Shown here piece by piece: positions 12,345-23,600 of a DNA stretch of 64,000 nucleotides. The first letter of the stretch is position 1. Each line of letters starts with the position of its first letter. Both the position numbers and the translations under genes were made by a program. The stretch is from positions 31,563,001-31,627,000 of the forward strand of contig OY727095.1 of assembly GCA_963402885.1 (NCBI GenBank), in the 5' to 3' direction. Source of the stretch: Antedon bifida (lineage: Eukaryota > Echinodermata > Crinoidea > Comatulida > Antedonidae). The notes below the pieces were generated by a model. It was given only the letters and a program-made list of their open reading frames with translations, searched no databases and was not told the DNA's origin.

Positions 12345-12345
12345 C

Positions 12346-15300
12346 TCATCTTTTCCTCTTCTTTTTTGGTCTTCCCACGTCGCCTTCATCTTCTTCTGAC
12401 GTCTTCGTTTGTTTCACAATATTCTCTGGGTCGTTGGCCTCTACTTTCCAGCATTCTTCAGGTGCAAGTTCTTCAATTTTTCTAACTGATAATGTTGATC
12501 GAACAGATTTTCTAGAAACTAAATTAAATAAATGAGTAGAATCTTTGAATTGTATTATTTAATCAAACTAACTACAATAACAAAAATAGTTATGATAAAT
12601 TGTAGTGTAGTGAGGGCATGCAGGCTTAAGAGCTACCCATTTTTTTTTCAATATGAAATGTGTTTTTTGGACATGAATACGACATTCAGAAGAACATCTA
12701 GTATATATTTTACATATCATTGCATTTATATATGTTATTTAGGCTTTAAATTAATAACAATAACTTAAAATATATCTAAATTTAATTAGTAAAATAAACA
12801 AGGGAAAATTACTCACTAGCATGCATAAGCAAAGCCCTACAGTTTCTTGATAATGCATTTTTACATTGGCTTTCACTCAAACCAAACAACAGTCCGCTGA
12901 ATATCACATGATGGAAAATATTAACATGTATATATATAAGTATATAATACTGTATAATGCCAGGCGTGGTTATGAAATGTGGTCAGTGTGCGTGTTATAC
13001 TCAGGTTCCATTAATGGTTTTACCAAAGTCTGAATTTAGTCTAAATTAAGGGGGTGGAATTATACCCGAGTATGGTATTACTGTATATGGTACATATATA
13101 GTTTTAGGAGATTTTGTATCAATATAGATGGATTGATAAGTACACTTTACAGCAGCTATATACAGCAGCTATATACAGCAGCTACATACAACAGCTACAT
13201 ACAGCAGCTATATACAGCAGCTATATAAAGCAGACATATACAGCAGACATATACAGCAGCTACATACAGTAGCTATATACAGCAGATATATACAGCAGCT
13301 ATATACAGCAACTATTTACAGTACAAAAAGGATACAGGTTGGCAACATCATATGGTGATCGTATCTCCATTACCTAAAACAGAAAATATAACAATAAGAT
13401 TAAACAAATTATAATAGTATATAATTCTAAGCTACTATTATCATAGGCACATGGTAGTAGTTTCGCAGGAAAATATACTCTGGGTAACAATAGAGGTTAA
13501 AAGAGACCTATTATGACCTGTAAAGCTCTGTCTACACTATCAAACCAGTTTGACAAAAAAAGTGTGATGTGCCCAAATATGGTAGTGATTTGACATCATC
13601 ATGTCCATATATGGGCACAACACATTTTTTTGTCACATAAACTTTGATAGTGTAGACAGAGCTCTATGACCACAGGTACATTTCTGCTCAGCTTGAATAC
13701 ACTAGATTCACCCATCCAGGAAAGTGTGTTATGAAGTACTACCAGTTTTACAAACGATCAAAACTCAATACTGTATACAAAGCTGGATGTTTGTTTCATA
13801 TAAAAAAAAAGAAATATACAATAAAGTAAACATAAATCACTAACTCTTTCAGCTTGGCTTGAAATGATAACATTCTTTCCGTTGTTAACTGCAACTAATG
13901 CATGTGCATTGCCGATAATGTTTCTCCGTGCAGTGGTGTTGTTGATGGCTGGTGTATAGATGATCTCAAAATGTACACCTCTATCCAGAGCCTGGGGAAA
14001 AATAAGACTCTTATCACTCACTAATCCACTGTATTTATGTAGAAAAACTAATAATAAACAGAGTTTAGTATCAATGAAATCTTATCCCTTCTACTGTACA
14101 TTGAAAAAAAACCCAAACATTTCATTCAAACTTACAACATTATAGTTTGAAGAGTAGTACTTAATTAAAACTGTTGAGAACTTACAGCTCTGACAGGGTG
14201 GTATTTCATAAAAAATGGAAGCCGCTGCGTGAAGTCCAGTGATATAATGTCTACTTCCAATTGTGTACATGTCAACAGGAATAGTTTGTCTGTTGTTGGT
14301 TGAACAGCGAGCAGATCATATGATTGAATGGCATTGTCTGTTGACTAAAGAAAGGTATCCTGTATAGTATTAATATCATAATAAGAAAAGTAATAATAAT
14401 CTTTTATGATAATAATTATGATTACAGTTAACTCTCAATACTAGACTCTCTTAAAACCAGAACACAGACTTTTCTTGAGGTTCAAAAGGTCCCAAATGTC
14501 CCATAAAAAACACATTCCAAATACCAGACTTTCCAGACATATTTGGCCAGCCCATAGGTGTCCAGTATTGGGAGAGTTGACAGTATAATATTTATGAGGT
14601 GCTTTTTACCATGTATGGTCTAACAATGCTTAGAGAAAAGAATAAAAATCAAAAAGGTGTCAACGTAGAAGAAAGGAAAAAGGTAAGTATAACAAAGAAT
14701 TTACAGTTAGAAGTGGCATTTGCCAAGTTCATTTTCTACACTTTGTCAGTAGAAACAATAACCGTCGTTAAGCTGAAACATGGATATTGACCAAGGGATT
14801 GGTGCGTTGGCAACTGTTATCATTTCACTGGGTCCTGGTTGCCACAAGCTACAAAAGTTAGTACATGTTTAAGAGACCATATTACCATCCTTGCAAATGT
14901 TGTGTTGTCCTTTAAAATCAGCGTAACTCTTGACAGCTGTTGAAGACTTCTACCTTTAACCTGCAAAGAGTTGATAAGACAGTTTAAAGTTCAGAAAAAT
15001 GACATGTGGAATTGAAACATGTTAAAAAGAGATAGGTACCACTCAGTCAATTAAAAAATGGAACTAGATCAACCTTCAAGTTTGCAATGTCAGTATTCTG
15101 TAGTTCTACTGGTCCAGGAGCATTCTTTAACTGCAAAAAATGAATCAATTATTAATATCATATTGGTTTTTGTTTATTTTATGTCATACATATAACAGTA
15201 AAACTTTAAAATGTTTTTATGCAGAAATAAAGAACAAAATATTGATTAAAAATTCTGTTGCTGGAATTTAACTGGTTATCGTTACATTTTCAATTCTGAA

Positions 15301-16000
15301 TCAGAGTATTTAAACTCACCCCTTTCTTATCTCTCACAACATGATTGACAGCTACTACTTCATAACCAGCTGCAAAATAATTTATTAATATAATATTATT
15401 TTATATATAATAGGCCTATTATTAAATAATAATAAAATATTATATTGAATTTTATAGATTTTCTGGATTGGATGGGCTGTATTGGCATTTGAAAATTCTA
15501 AGGCATTGATTAAATTTTACTACAGTATTATAATATAAAATGAACAAAAAGACAAATATTAAATATTATTATTAAATATTATTATTAATATTATAAAATA
15601 TAAATAAAAAAAGAGACAACATTTATTTTTGGATTTTTGATTTGAGCTAAAAGTATAGAATAATGAAGATGGTTTAACCATGGAGGTAATTTTTACCTCC
15701 ATGGTTAATCACACATGGTGACCAGTAAGGCCTACCTGGCCTAGGCCTGCACAAGCCGGGAATACCGCCGGCCTCCCTTGGATGGATTCGCTAGCCTCCC
15801 TAAAACGTACGTAGTAGCCCTAGCTAGGCCTACTTGATTCTATAAATCATCAAAACAATGTTTTCTTTAGTTAATTATTCATATAACATATTATTTAATG
15901 TTATTCAAATAAACAAACCGTTCGCAGCACTTCCAATTAGCTTCTGTAGTTGTTTTTTATCTGTTGTAAAAGGAATATTTAGATCGTGAAACTTGGCCAT
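12346..16000 (-). CDS. RPP30: Ribonuclease P/MRP protein subunit p30, complete, 285 aa
   Basis: Nine exons read on the minus strand: 15919-16000 (ATG), 15320-15369, 15074-15130, 14886-14960, 14186-14344, 13845-13991, 13336-13373, 12813-12896, 12346-12511 (TGA). They sum to 858 bases with consistent phases. The protein is collinear with vertebrate RPP30: start MAKFHDLNIP, then GYEVVAVNHVV, a strand ending in DLLAVQPTT, LEVDIISLDF, LPFFMKYHPVR, DRGVHFEIIYTPAI, GKNVIISS and RSPYDVANLGLLFGLSE. The acidic/basic tail ends in KKKRKR, which looks like a nuclear localisation signal. p30 adopts a TIM-barrel-like fold and binds the RNase P and MRP RNAs during tRNA 5' and rRNA processing in the nucleus. 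Length is close to the human protein (268 aa). The 38-base exon ends with a weak donor (GTATCC), chosen because it restores the conserved ANLGLL. Confidence 0.95.
13040..13095. mobile_element. Family E fragment
   Basis: GGGGGTGGAATTATACCCGA followed by a short TA-rich stretch resembles the right arm of the element at 52781-53050. Confidence 0.45.
13143..13325 (+). repeat. CAGCAGCTATATA minisatellite in RPP30 intron
   Basis: About 14 units of 12-13 bases (TATACAGCAGCTA). It ends about ten bases from the RPP30 exon 13336-13373, on its donor side. Confidence 0.85.
13524..13663 (+). mobile_element. MITE family A, copy 3
   Basis: Well-preserved ends and a short core with one CCAAATATGGTAGTGAT unit. 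It lies in the RPP30 intron between exons 13845-13991 and 13336-13373. Confidence 0.85.
14424..14583. mobile_element. Short inverted-repeat element (family C) in RPP30 intron
   Basis: The left end ACAGTTAACTCTCAATACT matches the complement of the right end AGTATTGGGAGAGTTGACAG. The interior is non-coding. The layout resembles Tc1/mariner- or pogo-type MITEs. Confidence 0.65.
15674..15708. other. Perfect 16-bp hairpin
   Basis: TTAACCATGGAGGTAA, loop TTT, then its exact complement, in the first RPP30 intron. Confidence 0.7.
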
Positions 16001-16794
16001 GTTTCACGTGTTCAACTTGTTTATGTTCCGACACGTATGGCGCGCCTAAAGTGTCAAATACTATATATTACTGTAATGCTGACCTGGTTTTCTTGCAATA
16101 ATCATCTGATTCAACTGATGTAATCATTTAAATATTTCCTCTCATATTCATTGTTTCAATCATTGCACAAATTAAAGTCTAGTCTAGTGCCAATGATATA
16201 ATAATACAACAATATTATCACATAAAATAGAATAAATGAAAATGCCACAAACACATATTATCTTTTTACTTCAAATTTATTGATAGCACACATAATTTCA
16301 ATAATTTTTACATAAAAACGTTCCAGCATTATGATACATATATACTGCAAAAATAACATTGCTCTTTCCATAATTATTAAATTATGTACACACATCTATA
16401 GAATAATAAAATATCTATTTAACTGGAATTTGTACCATTGTTTATACTACAGACAGAATAAGTTGTTTTATCACATGAAATTTGAAAAGAAGAAATCATT
16501 TATACAGAAAAGGCACTAAAAATCATGTTTTATATTTAACCCTGTTATTTGGAATTAGACAGTTGACAAATAGTGCATCATGATATGTATATACCTGTAG
16601 TAATAACTGTACAAGATAACAAATATGGTTCTGTGTACATTAAATTCTTATTCATTTTCTAAAATTTGTATTTTAAACTGAAATTAAAATCTTTATAGTA
16701 ATATTAGTATTCAGAATGCCAATAAAAAACCACTCCAATAAAAGACCTCCCTCTCCACTACTGTGTGTAATATACTAATAAATGTAATAGGTAA

Positions 16795-17195
16795 AATATA
16801 TCGAGGGTAGGTAAAATATATCGAAGGTAGGTAAACTATATCCAAGATAGTTAAATATATCCAGGGTGGGTACAATATATCCAGTGTGGGTAAAATATTA
16901 TATCCAGGGTAGGTAAAATATATTCAGGGTGGGTAAAATATATCCAGGGTAGGTAAAATATATCCAGGGTGGGTAAAATATATCCAGGGTGGGTAAAATA
17001 TATCCAGGGTGGGTAAAATATATCCAGGGTAAGTAAAATATATCCAGGGTGGGTAAAATATATCCAAGGTAGGTAAAATATATCCAGGGTAGGTAAAATA
17101 TATCCAGGGTAGGTAAAATATATCCAGGGTAGGTAAAATATATCCAGGGTAGGTGAAATATATCCAGGGTATGTAAAATATATCCAGGGTAGATA
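16795..17195 (+). repeat. 20-bp minisatellite
   Basis: About 20 units of GGGTAGGTAAAATATATCCA with G/A variants. The unit is 20 bases, so the open frame across it on the minus strand cycles through three frames and is not a gene. Confidence 0.9.
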
Positions 17196-17834
17196 CATTT
17201 CCTTACTTAAATTTCCTTCAAAATTTTTAACATTAAAAAAATGTTTTATATCTAATAATTTATAAAAATAAAATCATGTCATGATTGACTAGAACATTCT
17301 TAAAATATTGGTGGGTGAATATTATTGATTCATTTAATAGCTTGCCATTCTTAATTTTATTACAATGAATTATAATAACCATTGTTATACAATTATCGGG
17401 TTGTTAAAAATTATGTGTACACTTTACACAAAATAAAAACAAATTGTTTAAATAAAACTAAATAAAAATTAACTTTAGTAGAAAAATAAATGATATAAAT
17501 ACAGGAAGCATTGCATACAAAATCATTGTTCCGTGTCCAGGTAAAAAATTAAGCTTTTATAAAATTAAAAGAAAGTAAACACATAAATCTACAATACAAT
17601 TTATGAAACTTAAAAGCTACTGTACTTTAAAATATTTCTAAAAAAAAAGCAAAGTATAAAAGCCAAATATAAATTAGTTTTGTCCCAATATGAGGTGTTT
17701 TTACTTACAACACTATAATACTGCACTTAATAACGACTAAATGAAACCTATGAGTTGTATCTATTTTGTACTTGTTTAATATTTTACAGATGTACATAAA
17801 TGGAGGACTTAGATGACATAATACAGATAATACA

Positions 17835-17847
17835 GGGGGGGGGGGGG
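17835..17847 (+). repeat. Poly-G run (13 G)
   Basis: Thirteen consecutive G in otherwise AT-rich sequence. Confidence 0.9.
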
Positions 17848-20171
17848 AAACCATCTACTTTGTGCTGGATTCTTTAAAAAGTGAATCATGTGAACATTAT
17901 ATGTATAGTGTACAAACCATAGAGAGAGGTTCAAAACAGACAAGGCAACAACATTTGTAAAATAATTGATATTGTATACAAGCTGTGCCGGGGATGGTGG
18001 TAAAAATTGGTCTCATTGTCTGCTTCATACAGGCCATGGCCCTGCAACAGCACAACTTGTTTGACCACAATTAATAGAATATTTGTGTTTACTATTATAA
18101 GCTTTAGCATTGATTTATCATAGTATAACTAAAAAAATCAAAATGATGAACTGAAGGAGGACCAAAATGATGATTAGTCTTTACCACAAACCCTTTCATG
18201 CATCTTCCGTTACAAAAAATATTAAACAAACTCATTATAAGTAAAGAATACCAAAAAAAAGTTTTCCTCTCCACCAAAATAATACCCATATTATATATAA
18301 ACAATACAACACACAGTTACAAAACTAAATATAAACCATTTAAATACATTTTCATATAAATATATATTGTTACAAAAATCCTCTATATCATACACCCCTA
18401 AACGATAAGTCATCTTGCTTTTCTATGGCATTTTGCATTTTATACTGAAAATCATTGTCATTACACTTGTGGCAAAAATGATGATTTCCTTACTGTATAT
18501 TTATTTTGGGAAATAACCATTTTTTAATCGTTTTAATGAAACTTATACTAATTGAGTTAATTTTGTTAAAATTAATGGTCAAAAAGTGATTAAAAAGTCA
18601 ATAAAATAGTTAACATTTACTTAAATTGTTAAAATTAAAACTTTAGTTTTGAGAACAAATTAAATATAAAAAATTAATGATATTTTCAAGAAAAAATAAT
18701 ACTGAACATAAAGAATGTGATGTGATTGATATAATATAAGATAGTGAAAGAATAAAAAAAAAAACAGTTTAAATTGGCTAGAATGTCAGAATATGCAAAT
18801 TATCCATTTCTTTGGTATTTTATTTTAATTTTTAACATCCATTTTTTGTTATATTTTTGCATAAACTAATTTTAATTCATTTTACAAAATATTAATAATA
18901 AATTACAGAAAATAAATAAATAAGAAATAAATGTCCATAAGTAAATATAACACGATAACAATTTAACAGATGTTTTGAATTTAACATTATTATTTATGTT
19001 TGATAGATAAATGAAAAATAAAAAACAAATTATGTTATTATGTTTAACAAAACAAAAAAATAATTAGAAAATATTAGTTAAAAGCTACCTTGATACTCTC
19101 GTTTAGTAGGACTGAAATAAAGAGAAAACAAAATGTCAGTAAATAACAATTTAGAGGTAAACTAATAAATTCCACTCCTAAATTCCGTCACCTGGGAAAG
19201 GCTTACAACCAAACAAATGCATTCATACATGAAAAATAATAATAATAAATTGAGCAGGTATCCCAGTGTGGGCTTATAGCCGCATCAGTATGGTACAAGA
19301 TAAACGTCACACTATTTATTAATTATCATTTGTAATGTCAGGTTGTACGACATTACATGAAATAATAATATAACTATTATTCATTCACAACATAGATGAG
19401 TTGTTCCAACTCAAATTACATTTCTTTAAAAATAGGTTCATGATTCTATATAGATTTTATTCTAACTGATGTTTACAAATTGTTCTTTTTACTGCAAATT
19501 CAAGAATTATTAAGCATGATTCACAGTAGGGTTACGACATATGACATCAAAGGTCACATGATATTCAATAGCCAATGTTAAGGGTCATAAAATGCCACAA
19601 AAGACCAAACTTATACATGTAGAGAAAAGATCACAATGCAATAACCATGTCGTAGCTTTTTACGGACAAAGCAGTTTTGATGATGGGTAGATAGCGAGTA
19701 TTTACAAATCCTTGTGTTTTAATTCTAACTGCTACATTCAAATTTACAAAAAGTTACACATATATAATTACCAAAATTTACATCAAAAATATATTTTCTC
19801 CCCCTAAATTATGAAAGTACTAAGGTAGTGTGTTGCCAACTAGTGTAAAGCTACAGTGCATCCATACTCCTTTTATATCCAGGCTTGATGTTGTCAATAA
19901 ATTTACAAAAACATTTCATGCTTACACACCAAAGCCAGTAGCCATGTTTTTTATAGAAAGGTGCATTTTTCTACACAAGAGATAATAAATAGTTTGGCCT
20001 ATTTACCATCACTTCCACTCCTAGTCACACACCAGTCAAGTTGTGATAGCTCCACAAGCAAGCACAGATATCACTATACACTTTGCTACTGTTCATGATG
20101 TACGCCATGGAAAGCAGTAGATGCACTAGGAGTATGAATATTTAAAACCCACCACACAAGTGAATTCCTTA

Positions 20172-20309
20172 TACTTATTACACTATCAAACTAGTTTGAA
20201 GAAAAAGTGTGACGTGCTCAAATATGGTAGTGATATGACATCATCATGTCCATATATGGGCACATCACATTTTTTGTCAAATAAACTTTGATAGTGTAGA
20301 CAGAACTTT
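20172..20309 (+). mobile_element. MITE family A, copy 4
   Basis: The left end is partly eroded; the core and right end (TTTGATAGTGTAGACAGAAC) are clear. It lies downstream of the xylosyltransferase-like stop codon, possibly in its 3' UTR. Confidence 0.8.
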
Positions 20310-20612
20310 ATTTTGTCAAAAAACTGTTTTAAATTTAAATGAACAAACTTGGAATTGCGAAAAAATGTTGTTTAATACAACGCAAGTGTATTATTAAATT
20401 AGGAATATAAATAATATTAAATAATTTTGAAATCATTGTAGCAGATGTGTTTTATAGTGGCTTTAAATCATCCATAATGTGTGGCGGGCCTTAAGAGCAC
20501 CTGATTAATACACACGTTCATTAGCATATTAACACAGGTGATGGAATGTTGTTTAACATACATTCCAATACAATTTTGGCTTCTTATCTTACAAGTTACA
20601 CAACAGTATGTG

Positions 20613-23600
20613 CTATCGGACGTACAGAAATGTTATGTAAACAACGAACTGGAGAGCAGAGAAGATAACTAGGAATGTAACAAAAGACTTCATGCCGTTT
20701 CCACGTCGTTTCACTATCCGAAGGGGTACCAACACACTGCAAAGAACAACAAGATATTCTGTGTTAGTATTTAGCTTAACAATTTTTTACCTTTATTTTT
20801 AAAAGGCCTATTCTGTCACTGTATTTTTTTTAAAGAGAAATGATCGCAAAGAAATCACCACAGAAAAAATAGTAGAGAGAAACATTCAATAAACACCTCA
20901 TTCTGTAAAATGTAAAACTTCTACATTGTGTGTTGTAAAATTAGAATAAGCCCACATGTACATGGTACTGCATTAAGCTTGGTTCCCACTGGGATGCAAT
21001 GCAATAACGTAAGCGCAGCGAGTTGACCAATCACGACACAATGGATCCTTCAGGTCATAATTGGTCAAAATACTTGGTTTACGCTTACATCCTTGCGTTG
21101 CATACAAGTGGGAATTAGGCTTTACAGTATTGCACACTTATTGAGAATAGTCTTTTTATTTCAATGCATCCATTGCTATGATCATGTAAATGAATTCAGC
21201 ATTAGTGCTGGCCTGTAAAACTGAAGAATTAAAGTCTTCCATAATATGTTTATATAATTATATCATAAACAAATTACATTCATGACTATTGCACTGTTTC
21301 TTACCTTTTCACAAATATAAATACTACTGTAGAAACCAGAATAAATTGTAATAAAGTAAAGATGTTAGGAGATCCTCTGGGGAAAGAGAGAGAACAAAAA
21401 TTAATGTTAAAACATTCATAACAAAAAACAAAATAATTTATATGCAAATATGTATCATTATAGTCTTTAACTACTACAAATTCATGAATGTCAAATGGAG
21501 ATTAATAATTTCAAACGCATATTTGAGAACATTTGTTATCGATATGAGAGAAGCAGACTTCATAAATGATGTCTCATAAGAATGTACACCTTTAACAAGA
21601 CAAAGAAATAATTTATGCATTTTCCCCTTATGTATGCCGAACAGAAGACAAATTAACTAGACATCTAAACCTCTGTCTACACTATCAAACTAGCTTGACA
21701 AAAAACGTGTGATGTGGCCGAATATGGTAGTGATATGCCCAAATATGGCAGTGAATGACATCATCATGTTCATATATGGACACATCACATTTTTTTGTCA
21801 CATAAAGTTTGATATTGACGAGGCGATGTGAAAGGGGAATAAGAATAGTGGAAGATTTGAACACAGAACTCTAGGTCTGGAAATTAAGAATTTAACTGTC
21901 AAGCTATAATTCCACTAAATACTACAAATCAAATACATATATATTATTAGTTTTTAATTTAAACAACTATACTTACCCTATTAAATTATCCGAATCTTTA
22001 GAATTTAAAGACTCGTATTTATTTATATGTCTTTCTATCCTATCGTTCCATCCTTCCACTCTTCTTATATGCCTGTCTATTGGTTCATTCCCCATATCTT
22101 CTTTTTGGTTATTAAATTCTCCTTTTCTTGGCCGATTGCCAACACTACTACCAATCGCAGCATATCTGTTGCCTTTTTCTGGCGTGTTGTTCTTATCGTC
22201 TGCGACTGCAACGTTCTTCATCTCCCCCTCCTCTGCCTCCATCTCCGCGTGACTTTCCTGCGTGTCGGCTCTTCCCGCACCTCGCACATGTCCCATGTTA
22301 ATCCTTTGCCGAATTTTATTTTCATATCCGTTCCTATCGGCTGGACGTTGAATATTTTTAATATCTTCATTTATTTTTTCAAGTTCGGTGTCAAACGGGG
22401 TTGCAGGCGACCACTTTGACTGTAATTGTAATTCATCGTACGAAAGTTCTTTAATGTCCTCTGTAAACCAAAGACCGTTGAGATCATCTAAAAGAAAACA
22501 ACAGTTTATTAAAAATAAGGCATTCATAAAGCCATGTCCATATAATCTGACATTCTTTGATTTTAACATTCTTTAATTATAGATACCTGTGTAAAATCAG
22601 ATACATTGGTAGTCCCTAGACATTTGGGTAAAAATACATTCGACATTCAATTGCATAAAATGGGACTCTAAAAACTGTATTGAAAATATTACATTTAATC
22701 TCAGATATGTTTTTAATATAAGAAACAATATACCTTGGTGAAAAGTATACTAAAAATTAAATTATCTCTCATTTCACAATTTTTATTCAGGTTTCCTAAA
22801 AAACATGAAATTTAATTTTGTGATGATAATCTATATATTAATATTAAATTACAATATGTTATATAATAATCTATTGGGCACATTTTCAGACTGACATTTT
22901 TCTAGCATGGCTATGGTTATAAGTGCAGTAAAACTTTGTCTGAGATAATAGATGAGGGTTCATTCATTGTTTTATTTCAGATAAAATCCGTAAACGAGTA
23001 CATCAGTACAAGAAACTTACATACATATAAACTGCCTTTACAGTATATCAGGTACCAGTTTTTTTTTAAAGGAATACCTATGTTATAGTTTACAATTACA
23101 AAAATGCATGGATTAATTTATAGCACACTTACCTGATGAACGCTTAAAATCCAACCAGTTTTTGCTACCTTGTTTAGATAGAAATACTTGAGTGGTATAG
23201 GGAAAAGGTTCTTTGACACCCCTCTGAAATAATGCAACAGTCCAAAGTCCTGCTTCTAATGCTCCACAGTTATTCAATGTGTTTACATATCGCACCGTGT
23301 CAGACTGCAAGAAACAGAAGTGCAACATGCCAATATGAACAAAAATTATAATTTATATTTAATATACTATTTGATTCCTTTAAATGGTTGTACACAAATA
23401 AATGTAATTTACTTTAAAATGGACACATAAAAAAGTCATAAAGTTATAAATAATATTAGCTTATTTAATTTGAGTTAAAAGGTACAGTATTTCAAGAAAC
23501 TTGAATGATTTTTTCTATCAAATGCAAGAGAGAAGATACGATACTAATACTAAGATATGAGATACTAATATTGTAGTAAACATATGAGACATCTCATGTT

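Larger units (their letters stand above)
10378..12345. other. Convergent intergenic region between EEP gene and RPP30
   Basis: It holds the EEP 3' UTR, repeat P copy 2, a TA-rich minisatellite and a G-rich minisatellite. No further coding sequence was seen. Confidence 0.6.
16001..20612. other. RPP30 upstream region and xylosyltransferase-like 3' region
   Basis: No protein exon was found. RPP30's promoter should lie just above 16000, where CACGTG (16005-16010 area) and GGCGCGCC stand near the start codon. The long 3' UTR of the xylosyltransferase-like gene may extend into this stretch; several minus-strand AATAAA hexamers exist (for example near 16277 and 20310), but none is clearly favoured. 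Confidence 0.4.

Noticed and set aside
16851..17198. 115-codon periodic open frame on the minus strand
   Set aside because: It is produced by the 20-bp minisatellite, which lacks stops in this strand. There is no start context or splice support.
22027..22419. 130-codon open frame on the plus strand
   Set aside because: It lies antisense within the 21977-22487 xylosyltransferase-like exon, where splice sites and phase support the minus strand.
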